Shown here in pieces: positions 27,335-37,284 of a stretch of DNA of 64,000 nucleotides (position 1 is its first letter; every line of letters starts with the position of its first letter). Position numbers and translations under genes: made by a program. The notes below the pieces were generated by a model. That model worked only from the letters and a program-made list of their open reading frames with translations, was not told the origin of the DNA and ran no database searches. The DNA is from CAUPWF01 sp964369425 (GTDB lineage Bacteria; Bacillota; Clostridia; Lachnospirales; Lachnospiraceae). The stretch is taken from the NCBI GenBank assembly GCA_964369425.1, contig CAYJGW010000002.1, forward strand, positions 55,261-119,260, given 5' to 3'.

Positions 27335-28737
27335 TTATTGTATTTTAATTGTAGGTGGTGTCCAGTTGTTATAGATTACATCTGTATCGGGAGAATATAT
27401 TCTAAACCATAGGTGAAAACCATCGCTAGGTGAAGGTAACCAATTGGCGGTGTATTCTGGTGGAGTAGTAGATATTGTGATATCAAATGAACCGTCTTGG
27501 TTGTATGCGATATCAGAACGATCATTTATTACATAGCGGTTGATTTCATTATCTACAAGGAAATTGTCATCTCCATACATAGTAATAGACCAAAATCCTT
27601 TATCTAAAACTGGAGGTACTTCATCGAAATGAATAATATATGTATTCTCTCCATTTAAAGAGGTTCCGGTGTCATTTACGGTTGCTTCAAGGTACATAGC
27701 CACATACACTGGATTGGCACCTAATGCATTGAGTGCTGTTGCAGCTCTGTATTCATATGCAGTACCAAAATCTCCTACGGGATCACCCATATATGTCCAA
27801 TGACCTATTTCAAGGCTATAATTTTCTACAGATTTACTCCAATTGGAATAACAATCTTTTTTTAATGTATCCCAAATATCTTCCAATTCTTTTTGGTCAG
27901 ATGAAATACTTGTACTATCAAATTTCATTCCAGCTCCTATGTTTAAGATGCTAATTCGATTAATCAAATCAGAATCCTCTGGAGTAGGCGGGTTCTCGAG
28001 TAATAACTCATTTGCTTTATTAAAGAATGTGATAGCATCCATGCTATTTACTTTATCTACAGGAATGTATCGATTCTCTTCTTTGAAGGTGCCTTTGGGT
28101 GGAATATATTCAGTGGAGTTATCATACTCGCTTAATGGTGTCAGTGACATTTTGTTTTGTAGTTCTAACACGTTTGGTAAGTCATCATTGCTATTGAGAA
28201 TAGGTCTGCATATAAACCATACCATACTAGTTGGTACATCAATTCTGGTTACACCATCTGGAGTATCTACGGTTTGGTCAGGCGTAGCTATCATATATTG
28301 CCCACCTTCGTTGATGACGTCTGTTGTATTTGACCAACCATCGAGCACTTGTGTTTGCATAAATCGATTTGTTTCTGGGGTAGTATAAATAATAGGTTCT
28401 TCTGAAATATCTAACCAAGCAGTTGAATACAGAGTGTCTACATTTGGTGTTACAACACTTTTGGTATCTGCATTTCTGAGTTCATCTGTATGAACAAGTT
28501 GGTTAATAGGTGCGAAACTCGAGGTTGCTTGTTCCGCATTTGTTTGCATGACCATTGTTGCATCCATAATTACTAGGGGATAAAGATAGGTGTATGCTTC
28601 GGAAGTAAGTCTAATTTTTCGTCAACAGTAGGTGTTTCCGCATCGCTTGTTGAACTTGTATCTTCTGGATTTTTTATAGTGCAAGCGGAAATAGAGAGTA
28701 AAGCAATTATAAGGATTACTGAAAGTAGTTTTTTCAT
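27335..28737 (-). pseudogene. DUF1254/DUF1214 lipoprotein gene with a frameshift
   Basis: Reading from 28737 on the minus strand gives a lipoprotein signal (MKKLLSVILIIALLSISAC, lipobox SISAC) with a good AGGAGGT site, but that frame stops at 28573-28575. The adjacent frame then reads SEAYTYLYPLVIMDATMVM, the usual DUF1254 start, and continues to a C-terminal DUF1214 part with GFHLWFRIYSP and NNWTPP. The two frames differ by one base; the switch must lie between about 28575 and 28625, where there is a run of five A. The body's own ATG at 28567 lacks a ribosome binding site. I infer either a disabled gene, a sequencing error or a real slippage site. The family occurs in diverse bacteria and its role is unclear. 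Confidence 0.8.
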
Positions 28738-28817
28738 ATGTATTATACCTCCTGTATTTATAATATCATAAAAATTGTGGAAGTAAAAGGGGAATGAAGT
28801 ACAAATAATCAGACAAC

Positions 28818-28846
28818 TTGACAAAAAGCAAAAAAAAGACTATACT
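28818..28846 (+). promoter_or_regulatory. predicted promoter of the GntR-ABC operon
   Basis: TTGACA (28818-28823) and TATACT (28841-28846) with 17-bp spacing. Near-consensus. Confidence 0.8.
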
Positions 28847-28874
28847 AACTGTACTAATTAAATTAATACAGTTA
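28846..28874. promoter_or_regulatory. candidate operator for the GntR regulator
   Basis: TAACTGTA (28846-28853) is perfectly inverted at 28867-28874, separated by an AT-only-like centre of 13 bp. It starts at the end of the -10 box and reaches the ribosome binding site, so binding would repress the operon. Confidence 0.6.
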
Positions 28875-28891
28875 GAATAGGAGGTGTAAAT

Positions 28892-29263
28892 TTGATTGTA
28901 TTGGATTATAAGAGCAGAAAGCCGATGTTTGAACAGGTAGTTGAACGAATAAGTTCTCATATCTGCAAAGGGATTCTTTTGCCAGATGAACAACTACCAT
29001 CAGTGCGTAATCTTGCATCACAACTTTCGTTGAACCCGAACACAATACAACGAGCCTACAATCAATTAGAGGCGACAGGATTTATCTACTCCGTCAAGGG
29101 TAAAGGAAGTTTTGTCTGTTCGCAAAAAGAGTTAAATGCACAGATGAGGAAGCAGCAGTTAAATGAAATGACAGAGTGTGTCAAGCAAGGAAAGGCTATA
29201 GGAATAGAAAGAGATGAAGTTTTAGCATTGATAGAAGAACTTTACAAGGAGGAACGACTATGA
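28892..29263 (+). CDS. GntR-family (YtrA-type) transcriptional regulator
   Basis: A short 123-residue regulator with the GntR winged helix: PMFEQVVERISSHICKGILLP, LPSVRNLASQLSLNPNTIQRAYNQLE (the recognition helix) and GFIYSVKGKGSFV. The C-terminal tail (about 45 residues) is too short for a ligand domain, as in the YtrA subfamily that usually represses a linked ABC transporter operon. It begins with TTG at 28892, behind AGGAGGTG. Its stop overlaps the ATPase start by 4 nt (ATGA). The operator at 28846-28874 likely serves self-control. Confidence 0.9.
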   Translation: MIVLDYKSRKPMFEQVVERISSHICKGILLPDEQLPSVRNLASQLSLNPNTIQRAYNQLEATGFIYSVKGKGSFVCSQKELNAQMRKQQLNEMTECVKQGKAIGIERDEVLALIEELYKEERL

Positions 29264-30159
29264 TTGAAGTTAAGGATGTATCAAAAAGTTACGATAGCAT
29301 AAAAGCTTTAGATGAATTTTCGCTCCAGATTAAAGAAGGAGAGATATTTGGCTTAATCGGAAGCAATGGTTCTGGAAAGACAACTTTACTTCGAATGATA
29401 AGTGGAGTGTTGCGAGCGGATACGGGAATCATCGAAGTGGATAATCAAGTGGCATATGAAAATAATGAAGTGAAACAAGAAGTCTTTTTCATAGCAGATG
29501 AATCTTATTATTTTCAAGGTTATACTTGCAAAGATATGAAAAATTTTTATAAAGATGTGTATGATAGCTTTGATGAAGATCTTTTTCACACATTGAGCGA
29601 GAGACTTTCTATAAATATGAATCAAAAACTTGGAAGTTTATCTAAAGGTATGAGAAAACAATTCTTTATAATAGTGGGAATCAGTAGTCAGACAAAATAT
29701 CTTATACTAGATGAAACCTTTGATGGGTTAGATCCTGTGATGCGACAGTCGGTAAAGAGTATTTTAGCGCAAGAAGTGTGTAGGCGCAATTTTACACCGA
29801 TTATCAGTTCCCATAGTCTACGAGAAATAGAAGATATCTGCGAGAATGTAGGATTTATCCACAAAGGGAAGTTACTAGTATCTAATGCACTGGAAGAATT
29901 GAAGCGAGAGATTTATAGAGTGCAATGCGTATTAGATGAGAGTGAACTAGAACAAGTACTACTTAAATTGCAAGTGATTGGGCGGAAATTGCAAGGGAGT
30001 TTAAAGTTACTTACTATCAGGGGTAAGAGAGAGGAGATTGAGGAGGTATTCGAAGAAGTTTCACCAAGATTTTACGAGTTGTTGCCATTAACACTAGAGG
30101 AATTGTTTATTAGTGAAACGGAGGTGAAAGGGTATGAAATTAAAAGCGACGTATATTAA
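29260..30159 (+). CDS. ABC transporter ATP-binding protein of the GntR-linked operon
   Basis: The 299-residue ATPase has Walker A GSNGSGKTT near residue 37, the signature SLSKGMRKQ near 127, Walker B LILDETFDGLDP near 148, and the switch histidine in SSHSLREIED. The signature LSKGM rather than LSGGQ is typical of YtrB/EcsA-like exporters. A C-terminal extension of about 90 residues follows. It overlaps the GntR gene by 4 nt and the first permease by 26 nt. The genes likely form one transporter, possibly for peptide antibiotics or wall stress, by analogy with YtrABCDEF. The substrate is not known. Confidence 0.88.
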   Translation: MIEVKDVSKSYDSIKALDEFSLQIKEGEIFGLIGSNGSGKTTLLRMISGVLRADTGIIEVDNQVAYENNEVKQEVFFIADESYYFQGYTCKDMKNFYKDVYDSFDEDLFHTLSERLSINMNQKLGSLSKGMRKQFFIIVGISSQTKYLILDETFDGLDPVMRQSVKSILAQEVCRRNFTPIISSHSLREIEDICENVGFIHKGKLLVSNALEELKREIYRVQCVLDESELEQVLLKLQVIGRKLQGSLKLLTIRGKREEIEEVFEEVSPRFYELLPLTLEELFISETEVKGYEIKSDVY

Positions 30160-32218
30160 AATGGGAAAAGAAGTAATGAAAGGGCAGCGTTGGTTATTTT
30201 TATTGAATTTAGTAATTGCAATCTTATCATATCCAGTGTTTTTTCAAATGCAAATCATCCGCAATACTAGATATGGTGGAGAATTGCCAGTAGATTATTT
30301 TGAATCACTGATCTTTGAGAGTGGGAATCTATCTAGTTCTTTTGGGCGAGGGATAATAATTCTAGCGTTACTAATCGGTATCATAGCAGGGATTTCCGAG
30401 TTTTCGTTTGTAAACAATAAAAGTAAAGTGGATTTGTTTTATAGTCTGCCAATAAAAAGAAATGGGTTATTTACGTTAAAAACGATATTGGCTACATTGA
30501 GTTATATAATAGCGACTGCGATTGGAATCCTATTACTCTTACTAATCGCATCAATACAAGGGTTAATTACTTTGAATGGAAGTATAGAATTCATTGCCAT
30601 GATAGGATTAAGTGGATTGTTTTACTTACTTGGATTTTTATTAGCGGTGGTTGCAGTACAATTATCGGGAAAGTTATATGTAGCAGTGCTAGGTGTCGGT
30701 GTTTTTTTGACATATGGAATATTTCTGTTGTATTTGATTCAATATTTCGTAGCGACGTATTATCCATTTACCATAATAAAAGGGGAGTTATTGAATATAG
30801 TTGGGAAAAGTTCACCTTTATATTTTACTACAACCTTCAGAGTGACAGCATTTACAGATTTTTTATGGCTCATATTTTATTTATTGGTGACAGTAGCATT
30901 GGCGTATGGGCTAGTTAATAAGAGAAATGTTGAAAAAATAGGAATCGCAATTATATATAAGCCAATTAGAATCATGATAGAAATATTGTTGATGGTAATG
31001 TCAACATTTGTTTCGGCAGCGTTTTTTGGTGAAATTATCTACAATCAAACACCTAATGTTATATTAGGGTGGGAAATTGCAGGAGGCTTAATCGGGTCAA
31101 TTATTACTTTTGTACTAATTCAGTTTATTTATGGAATCCAATTTAACAAATTATTGGGAGAATCATGGAAAGTGGCAATCGTTGCAGGAGGAGTAATTTT
31201 AGCAATTATCTGCATGGATGTAGACATTACGAATCACAACGAGAAGCTTCCAGCATATGAGGAAATACAAGATATCAATATTGTGGTTCAAGAAGATTAT
31301 CCTTCAGAACAGGTGTATGTATCTGAAAATGAGTTCGCCAATGTGGTTAGTTATAAAACATTGAGAATTGGAAATCTAGTATCAAACGTTATGCAGCTTG
31401 ATACGGATGAAGCCAGTGCAGATTTTTCCAATGAAAATATGGGAAAGAGCGAAGAAATATATGAAACTCTAAAAGCTGTTGTGGAAGAAAATGTTAAAGT
31501 GGCGAATAATAAGGGGTATAATAACAAAGATATGCAAGTGCAATTTGTAATGAACGATGGAAGCATTATTCTTCGCCAATACGGATTAAAGTATGTGGAT
31601 ACTATATTTTATGATGAATATGGTGAAGGGATAAGTTCATTGTGGGAAAATGAAGCATTTCTAAATAATAAATATAAATTGAGGAATGCAACAGCAGATG
31701 AAATATTTGAAAGTTTAACAGGGGTTCAAGTTTACCTTGGGGACGTAGAAGAAGGGAGAGGACATCTTTGGAGTGAAAATTCTAGCGTTCTTGATATAGA
31801 AGAAAGTAAAGAATTGATACAGATTTTAATAGAAGAATATTCAAAAGCGGATGGTCAAATATTATTAGAGCAGGGAACAGTTGGCTACGCTACAATTTCA
31901 TACAACTTTGGGACAAGGGATTATAAAAGATTAGAAGTCCCAATTCTTCTAAGTTTTGATAAAGCTATCGCTTTTATGAAAGCTCGAGATGGCGATGGAT
32001 TTGCTTATGCAAAAGAAAACATCGATAGAATCGTAATTGACGATACAATTTACGATTCAAGTGAGGAGATTAGCGAAATATATGAACATATCATTTTTCA
32101 AGATACAAGCAATCTAGGAATGGAACTTAAAAATTGGGAAGTTGGAAGAGGTGGCGGATATGCAGTGATTGATGATGAAAAAATAGCGTTTTCCACTTTG
32201 GAAACAAATAGTCATTAA
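30134..32218 (+). CDS. ABC transporter permease with large C-terminal extracellular domain (copy 1)
   Basis: The 694-residue protein starts MKLKATYIKMGKEVMKGQRW and has about eight hydrophobic segments, including FSFVNNKSKVDLFYSLP after segment 2, a sequence typical of ABC-2 type permeases. After the last membrane segment near residue 360 follows a long soluble domain of about 330 residues with conserved WENEAFLNNKYKLRN and SFDKAIAFMK. Databases may label this DUF6449, but I am not certain. The next gene is a clear paralogue. Its start lies inside the ATPase gene (26-nt overlap), with GGAGGTG at the right distance. Confidence 0.82.
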   Translation: MKLKATYIKMGKEVMKGQRWLFLLNLVIAILSYPVFFQMQIIRNTRYGGELPVDYFESLIFESGNLSSSFGRGIIILALLIGIIAGISEFSFVNNKSKVDLFYSLPIKRNGLFTLKTILATLSYIIATAIGILLLLLIASIQGLITLNGSIEFIAMIGLSGLFYLLGFLLAVVAVQLSGKLYVAVLGVGVFLTYGIFLLYLIQYFVATYYPFTIIKGELLNIVGKSSPLYFTTTFRVTAFTDFLWLIFYLLVTVALAYGLVNKRNVEKIGIAIIYKPIRIMIEILLMVMSTFVSAAFFGEIIYNQTPNVILGWEIAGGLIGSIITFVLIQFIYGIQFNKLLGESWKVAIVAGGVILAIICMDVDITNHNEKLPAYEEIQDINIVVQEDYPSEQVYVSENEFANVVSYKTLRIGNLVSNVMQLDTDEASADFSNENMGKSEEIYETLKAVVEENVKVANNKGYNNKDMQVQFVMNDGSIILRQYGLKYVDTIFYDEYGEGISSLWENEAFLNNKYKLRNATADEIFESLTGVQVYLGDVEEGRGHLWSENSSVLDIEESKELIQILIEEYSKADGQILLEQGTVGYATISYNFGTRDYKRLEVPILLSFDKAIAFMKARDGDGFAYAKENIDRIVIDDTIYDSSEEISEIYEHIIFQDTSNLGMELKNWEVGRGGGYAVIDDEKIAFSTLETNSH

Positions 32219-32258
32219 TTCTAGTAGTTGGATTGTAATGAAATGGAGGTCAAAGATT

Positions 32259-34223
32259 ATGAAATCAAAAGCGACTTATATTAAAATAGGAAAAGAAGTA
32301 ATGAAGGGGCAACGTTGGTTGCTGTTGTTGAATATATTAATGTTATTTTGCTTATACCCAGTTTTCTTTGTAGCTTTATTAATTAGAATTGAAAATCGTG
32401 AAAGGGAGCATATTACAGAATTTTTTAATACCATCATGTTTCATAATGACAATCTTGCAACTATGGGAAGAGTGAGTTTATTATTAGCACTGTTTCTAGG
32501 TATCGTTGCAGGTGTATCAGAGTATGCATTTAGTCATAATAGAGCAAAAACTGATTTGCTGTATAGTCTTCCAATTGGAAGAACACAGTTACTAGGGATT
32601 AAAACAATAGTAGCAGTCAGTGGATATATAGTTTCTGTAATCTTGAGTATAGGGATGGTATTTTTGATAGCAATCATACGACAAGTAATAACTAGTTCAG
32701 GAGTGGAAGACTTTTTACAAGTAATGCTAGTTGGAGTGTTAGCTTATCTTTTGGGGTTTTTCCTTGGAATAGTAGTAACTCAGTTGACTGGAAAAATGTA
32801 TGTAGCAATATTAGGAGTGGTGACCTTCTTGGGAATTGGGATTGGAGTATGGATAGCAGTGTTATATTACAGTGGCTTGTACTATCCCAATGTAGAACTT
32901 AGTGAATCATTTACTAAGGTGCTAGAGAACTTATCACCTCTCGGATTAACATTATTGATTGATTTAGAAAATAGTATGGATTTGCTTTGGCTACTTGGAA
33001 GTGTAGTTATCTTAGCGATACTGTCCTATTACCTAGTGAATAAAAGACCAGTCGAACGAATTGGAAAATCGATGATCTATCAGAAAGTTGCAATTGTAGT
33101 TGAAGTTGTAATGGGAGTGATGGTAGCCTTGTTAACAAGTATGTTCATCACAGCGATAATCTACGCTCAAACGCCTACAGAGACGATGGCTTGGAGTGTG
33201 GTTGGAGCTTTACTCGGCGCAATTATATCGTATGTAATCACAGAATTTATTTATGGAACATCACTTGTGAAACTATTGAAAAACACATGGAAAGGGGTTG
33301 CAATGGGAGGCGTTGCAATCGGAATGATAGTTTTTATGAATCATGATGTAACAGAAGTAAATGAGACGATACCAAAATATGAAGAAATACAAGATATCAA
33401 TATCGCTTTTTTGGAATATGCAATGGTAATGTCTGGTGCAGAATTTGAAGGCGTGCATATGGGCAAGAGTGAAGAGGTTTATGAATTGATTGAAATTATT
33501 GCAAATGCGAATGCTCAAAAAGTAGAAGATGCAGGATTTATATCAGGTGATATGACTGTGGAATTTGTAATGGATAATGGGGAAAAAATACAAAGAGTGT
33601 ATGGTGTAGGCGGGATAGAAGAAGTGCTTTACTCAAAATACGGTGAAAATATTAGTGTGCTGTGGGAAAATGAAAAATTTTTAGATTTTAATTATAAGCT
33701 ACGAAATAGTTCAGTGGAAGAGCAAGTGACAGATGAGTATTTTCAGGCTGTAGAGGTGACTTGTGGAAGTATAACTGAAGGATTATGGGGAACGAATACT
33801 CACTTGCTTTCACCATATGAAAGTGAAGAATTCTTGCAAATCCTCAGTGAAGAGTATAAAAAGATGGATGGACAAAGACTCCTAGAAGAAGGAATTATAG
33901 GTTATGCAAGCGTGATTTATGATCAGTACGAACCGAATCAGATAGCTAGTAATATACCGATCTTTCAAAGTTTTGATAAAGCAATTGCGTATATGAAGGA
34001 ATACGATGGATTGGGATTCGCATACGCAAAAGAACGTGTGGAAGAAGTGGTAATAGGAGAGCAGTCCTACACCACAAAAGAAGAAATTGATCAAATCTGC
34101 AATGACTTAATCTATGAAGATTTAATAGACTTTAGAGTTGGGTTAAACGCAGATAGTGAAAACGCAGAGTATGGGTATGTAGTGATAAACGGTAGGAAAG
34201 TTCAAGTCTTTCATTATGAATAA
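32259..34223 (+). CDS. ABC transporter permease with large C-terminal domain (copy 2)
   Basis: This 654-residue paralogue of the preceding gene begins MKSKATYIKIGKEVMKGQRW. The ATG at 32259 follows GGAGG; an earlier in-frame ATG at 32238 does not match the family start. Membrane helices fill the first 360 residues, with YAFSHNRAKTDLLYSLPIG and WAVVGALLGAIIS-like stretches. The C-terminal soluble part shares WENEKFLDFNYKLRN and QSFDKAIAYMK with copy 1. Together they may form the heterodimeric permease for the ATPase at 29260. No separate promoter is seen in the 40-nt gap. Confidence 0.82.
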   Translation: MKSKATYIKIGKEVMKGQRWLLLLNILMLFCLYPVFFVALLIRIENREREHITEFFNTIMFHNDNLATMGRVSLLLALFLGIVAGVSEYAFSHNRAKTDLLYSLPIGRTQLLGIKTIVAVSGYIVSVILSIGMVFLIAIIRQVITSSGVEDFLQVMLVGVLAYLLGFFLGIVVTQLTGKMYVAILGVVTFLGIGIGVWIAVLYYSGLYYPNVELSESFTKVLENLSPLGLTLLIDLENSMDLLWLLGSVVILAILSYYLVNKRPVERIGKSMIYQKVAIVVEVVMGVMVALLTSMFITAIIYAQTPTETMAWSVVGALLGAIISYVITEFIYGTSLVKLLKNTWKGVAMGGVAIGMIVFMNHDVTEVNETIPKYEEIQDINIAFLEYAMVMSGAEFEGVHMGKSEEVYELIEIIANANAQKVEDAGFISGDMTVEFVMDNGEKIQRVYGVGGIEEVLYSKYGENISVLWENEKFLDFNYKLRNSSVEEQVTDEYFQAVEVTCGSITEGLWGTNTHLLSPYESEEFLQILSEEYKKMDGQRLLEEGIIGYASVIYDQYEPNQIASNIPIFQSFDKAIAYMKEYDGLGFAYAKERVEEVVIGEQSYTTKEEIDQICNDLIYEDLIDFRVGLNADSENAEYGYVVINGRKVQVFHYE

Positions 34224-34277
34224 TAAGATAAGTGGATAAATGATAAGAAAGAACCTGTTTTTTTTTCTGTAAATTAA

Positions 34278-34286
34278 TGGTATAAT
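34278..34286 (+). promoter_or_regulatory. extended -10 promoter of the M16 peptidase gene
   Basis: TGGTATAAT (34278-34286) has a perfect -10 hexamer with the TGN extension; a T-run lies where the -35 would be. 55 bp before the start codon. Confidence 0.5.
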
Positions 34287-34341
34287 TCAGTAGAATTGGT
34301 AATTATAAGATTAACATAGAAAAAATGAATAGGAGCAATAT

Positions 34342-37269
34342 ATGAAATTGACGAATTTAACACAGTATGACGTGTTACAATCAAAAGAGATAAAAGACAT
34401 CAATGCCACAGGGCATTTAATCGAACATAAGAAAACGGGAGCAAAGATTGTGTGTATGGAGTGTGATGACGAGAACAAAGTGTTTTCTATCGCATTTCGT
34501 ACACCACCAGAAGATAGTACAGGACTTCCGCATATTTTAGAGCATTCCGTACTTTGTGGATCTAAGAACTTTCCAGTAAAAGATCCCTTTGTAGAGCTGG
34601 CAAAGGGTTCTCTAAACACATTTTTAAATGCCATGACTTATCCTGATAAGACAGTGTATCCGGTTGCAAGTTGCAATGATATCGATTTTCAGAACTTGAT
34701 GCACGTGTACATGGACGCGGTGTTCTATCCAAACATTTATCAGCACAAGGAAATCTTTATGCAAGAAGGGTGGAGTTATAGCATAGAAGAAGCAGATGCA
34801 CCACTTGAGTATAATGGGGTGGTTTACAATGAGATGAAGGGAGCATTTTCATCACCGGATGGGGTGTTGGATCGTATGATTTTGAATTCTTTATTCCCAG
34901 AGACTTCTTATGCAAATGAATCAGGTGGAGATCCAGAAGTGATTCCAGAATTAACGTATGAACAATTCCTAGATTTCCATAAGACGTACTATCACCCATC
35001 CAATAGTTATATCTATCTATATGGAGATATGGATATGGAAGAAAAACTGAATTGGTTGGATGAGAAATACCTAAGTGCGTTCGATAAAATCACAGTGGAT
35101 TCCGAGTTGAAAAAGCAGACACCGTTTGAAGAGATGAAAGAGGTAGAAATCCCATATTCAATCGCAAGTAATGAAAAAGAAGAGGATAACACTTACTTAT
35201 CATGGAATAAGGCGGTGGGTGAATCCTTAGATATTGAAACAGTATTAGCATTTCAAGTGCTTGACTATGCACTATTATCTGCTCCTGGAGCACCACTTAA
35301 AAAAGCACTTACAGATGCAAAAATAGGAAAAGATATTTTAGGGTCTTATGATAGTGGAATTTTACAACCGATTTTTTCGGTGGTATCAAAGAATGCTAAT
35401 TTAGAGCAAAAAGAAGAATTTATCAATATTATTATTGGTACCCTAGAAACTCTTGTGAAAGAAGGGATTAACCAAAAGTCTATTGAGGCAGGTATTAATT
35501 ATAATGAATTCCATTTTAGAGAAGCAGATTATGGAAGATACCCAAGAGGATTGATGTATGGACTTAATATGTTTGATAGTTGGTTATACGATTCGAATAA
35601 GCCATTTATGTACCTTGAAATCTTAGATATTTATCAGTCTTTAAAAGAAAAAAATGGTACAGGTTATTACGAAGCATTAATCAAACAATACTTGCTAGAG
35701 AATACCCATGGTTCCATTGTTGTAGTAAAGCCAGAGATTGGACGAACTGCTAAGATGGAAGAAGCAGTACGAAAAGAATTAGAGACATATAAAAACTCTT
35801 TATCAAAAGAAGAAATTGATACATTGGTTGAAAATACTAAGAATTTAGAAAGTTACCAAGACGAGCCATCTTCAGAAGAAGATGCTAAGAAGATTCCGAT
35901 TTTAAAGAGAGAAGATATTTCGAAAGAAATTCTTCCGATTTGTAATGAAGAACTGATGGTAGAAGATGTAAAGGTAATCTATCATGACATCGAGACGAAT
36001 GGAATTGGATACCTTGACTTTGTGTTTGATGTGAAAAACATACCAACAGAATTGGTTCCGTATCTAGGCTTAATTCAGTCAGCTCTTGGAATGATGGATA
36101 CAAAGTCTTATGAGTACGGTGAACTCTTTAATGAGATTAACGTTCACACAGGAGGTATCATGAGTTCTCTAGAAGTGTATCCAAATGTACGAATGGTACA
36201 GCAAAGAGAATATCAAGCGGCACTAGAATTAAAAACGAAAGCATTATATGAAAAGCTACCAGTATCAATTGAATTGATGCAAGAGATGATTTTATCGACT
36301 AAGTATGAAGATGGGAAGCGTTTAAAAGAGATTCTTGATATCTTAGTTTCAAGACTAGAATCAAAGTTCTTGTCAAGCGGTCATACGGTATCGGTGCTTC
36401 GTGGAATGTCTTATAATTCAGTGATATCGAAGTTTAAAGACATGACAAGTGGAATTGCATATTATGATTTTGTAAAGTTGTTAGCGGCAGATTTTGCTAG
36501 TAAACAAGAAGAGATAAGCGCTAATTTACAAAAAGTAGCAGAGATTGTATTTCGTAAAGAGAATCTAATTATCAATTATACAGCATCTAAGAAGGGCTTA
36601 GGAAATCTACCATCGGTGGTAAAAGATTTAGTATCTGCATTGTATACAGAAGAGGTGGTGGCAGAGCCATATAGCTTAGAACCTATGAAGAAAAATGAAG
36701 GTCTTAAGACAGCTTCTAAAGTGCAATACGTTGCCAGAACAGGTAACTTCATTGACAAAGGTGTCCCATATACAGGTGCCCTACAGATCTTAAAGACCAT
36801 CTTAAGCTATGATTACTTGTGGCAAAACGTAAGAGTAAAAGGTGGAGCTTATGGTTGTATGAGTGGATTCAATCGAATTGGAGAAGGATTCCTAACATCT
36901 TATAGGGATCCAAATCTAAAAGAGACTATGGAAATATACGAAGGGGTGGTAGAATATCTAGAGAACTTTGCAGCAGATGAAAGAGAGATGACAAAGTATA
37001 TCATAGGTACAATGAGTAGTGTGGATCAACCACTTACACCAGCAGGAAAAGGTGATCGTTCCTTTAACTTGTATATGAATCAAGTTTCAGAAGAGATGCT
37101 AAAGAAAGAAAGAAAAGAAATTCTTACTGCTACTACAGAAGATATTAATAAACTGAAAGTGGTGTTAGAAGCAATCTTAGAAAATCAAAATATCTGCGTA
37201 ATTGGTAGTGAAGAAAAGATAGAACAAAACAAAGAGATGTTTAAAGAAATACGAGATTTAATCGGATAA
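34342..37269 (+). CDS. M16C-family zinc peptidase (presequence-protease-like)
   Basis: This 975-residue inverzincin has the motif HILEH at residues 64-68 (HxxEH), giving two zinc histidines and the catalytic glutamate. The third ligand is probably the glutamate in YNEMKGAFSSPDG near 140-150. The length and the four-domain layout with a linker near 460-500 match the M16C group (PreP/Cym1, and the insulinase-like oligopeptidases of Firmicutes). These clamp and degrade unfolded peptides up to about 70 residues. The C-terminal domain has GGAYGCMSGF and an R/Y pair typical of the second half. The gene has its own promoter and lies 15 nt before era. Confidence 0.92.
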   Translation: MKLTNLTQYDVLQSKEIKDINATGHLIEHKKTGAKIVCMECDDENKVFSIAFRTPPEDSTGLPHILEHSVLCGSKNFPVKDPFVELAKGSLNTFLNAMTYPDKTVYPVASCNDIDFQNLMHVYMDAVFYPNIYQHKEIFMQEGWSYSIEEADAPLEYNGVVYNEMKGAFSSPDGVLDRMILNSLFPETSYANESGGDPEVIPELTYEQFLDFHKTYYHPSNSYIYLYGDMDMEEKLNWLDEKYLSAFDKITVDSELKKQTPFEEMKEVEIPYSIASNEKEEDNTYLSWNKAVGESLDIETVLAFQVLDYALLSAPGAPLKKALTDAKIGKDILGSYDSGILQPIFSVVSKNANLEQKEEFINIIIGTLETLVKEGINQKSIEAGINYNEFHFREADYGRYPRGLMYGLNMFDSWLYDSNKPFMYLEILDIYQSLKEKNGTGYYEALIKQYLLENTHGSIVVVKPEIGRTAKMEEAVRKELETYKNSLSKEEIDTLVENTKNLESYQDEPSSEEDAKKIPILKREDISKEILPICNEELMVEDVKVIYHDIETNGIGYLDFVFDVKNIPTELVPYLGLIQSALGMMDTKSYEYGELFNEINVHTGGIMSSLEVYPNVRMVQQREYQAALELKTKALYEKLPVSIELMQEMILSTKYEDGKRLKEILDILVSRLESKFLSSGHTVSVLRGMSYNSVISKFKDMTSGIAYYDFVKLLAADFASKQEEISANLQKVAEIVFRKENLIINYTASKKGLGNLPSVVKDLVSALYTEEVVAEPYSLEPMKKNEGLKTASKVQYVARTGNFIDKGVPYTGALQILKTILSYDYLWQNVRVKGGAYGCMSGFNRIGEGFLTSYRDPNLKETMEIYEGVVEYLENFAADEREMTKYIIGTMSSVDQPLTPAGKGDRSFNLYMNQVSEEMLKKERKEILTATTEDINKLKVVLEAILENQNICVIGSEEKIEQNKEMFKEIRDLIG

Positions 37270-37284
37270 AAGAAAGAGAGAACT

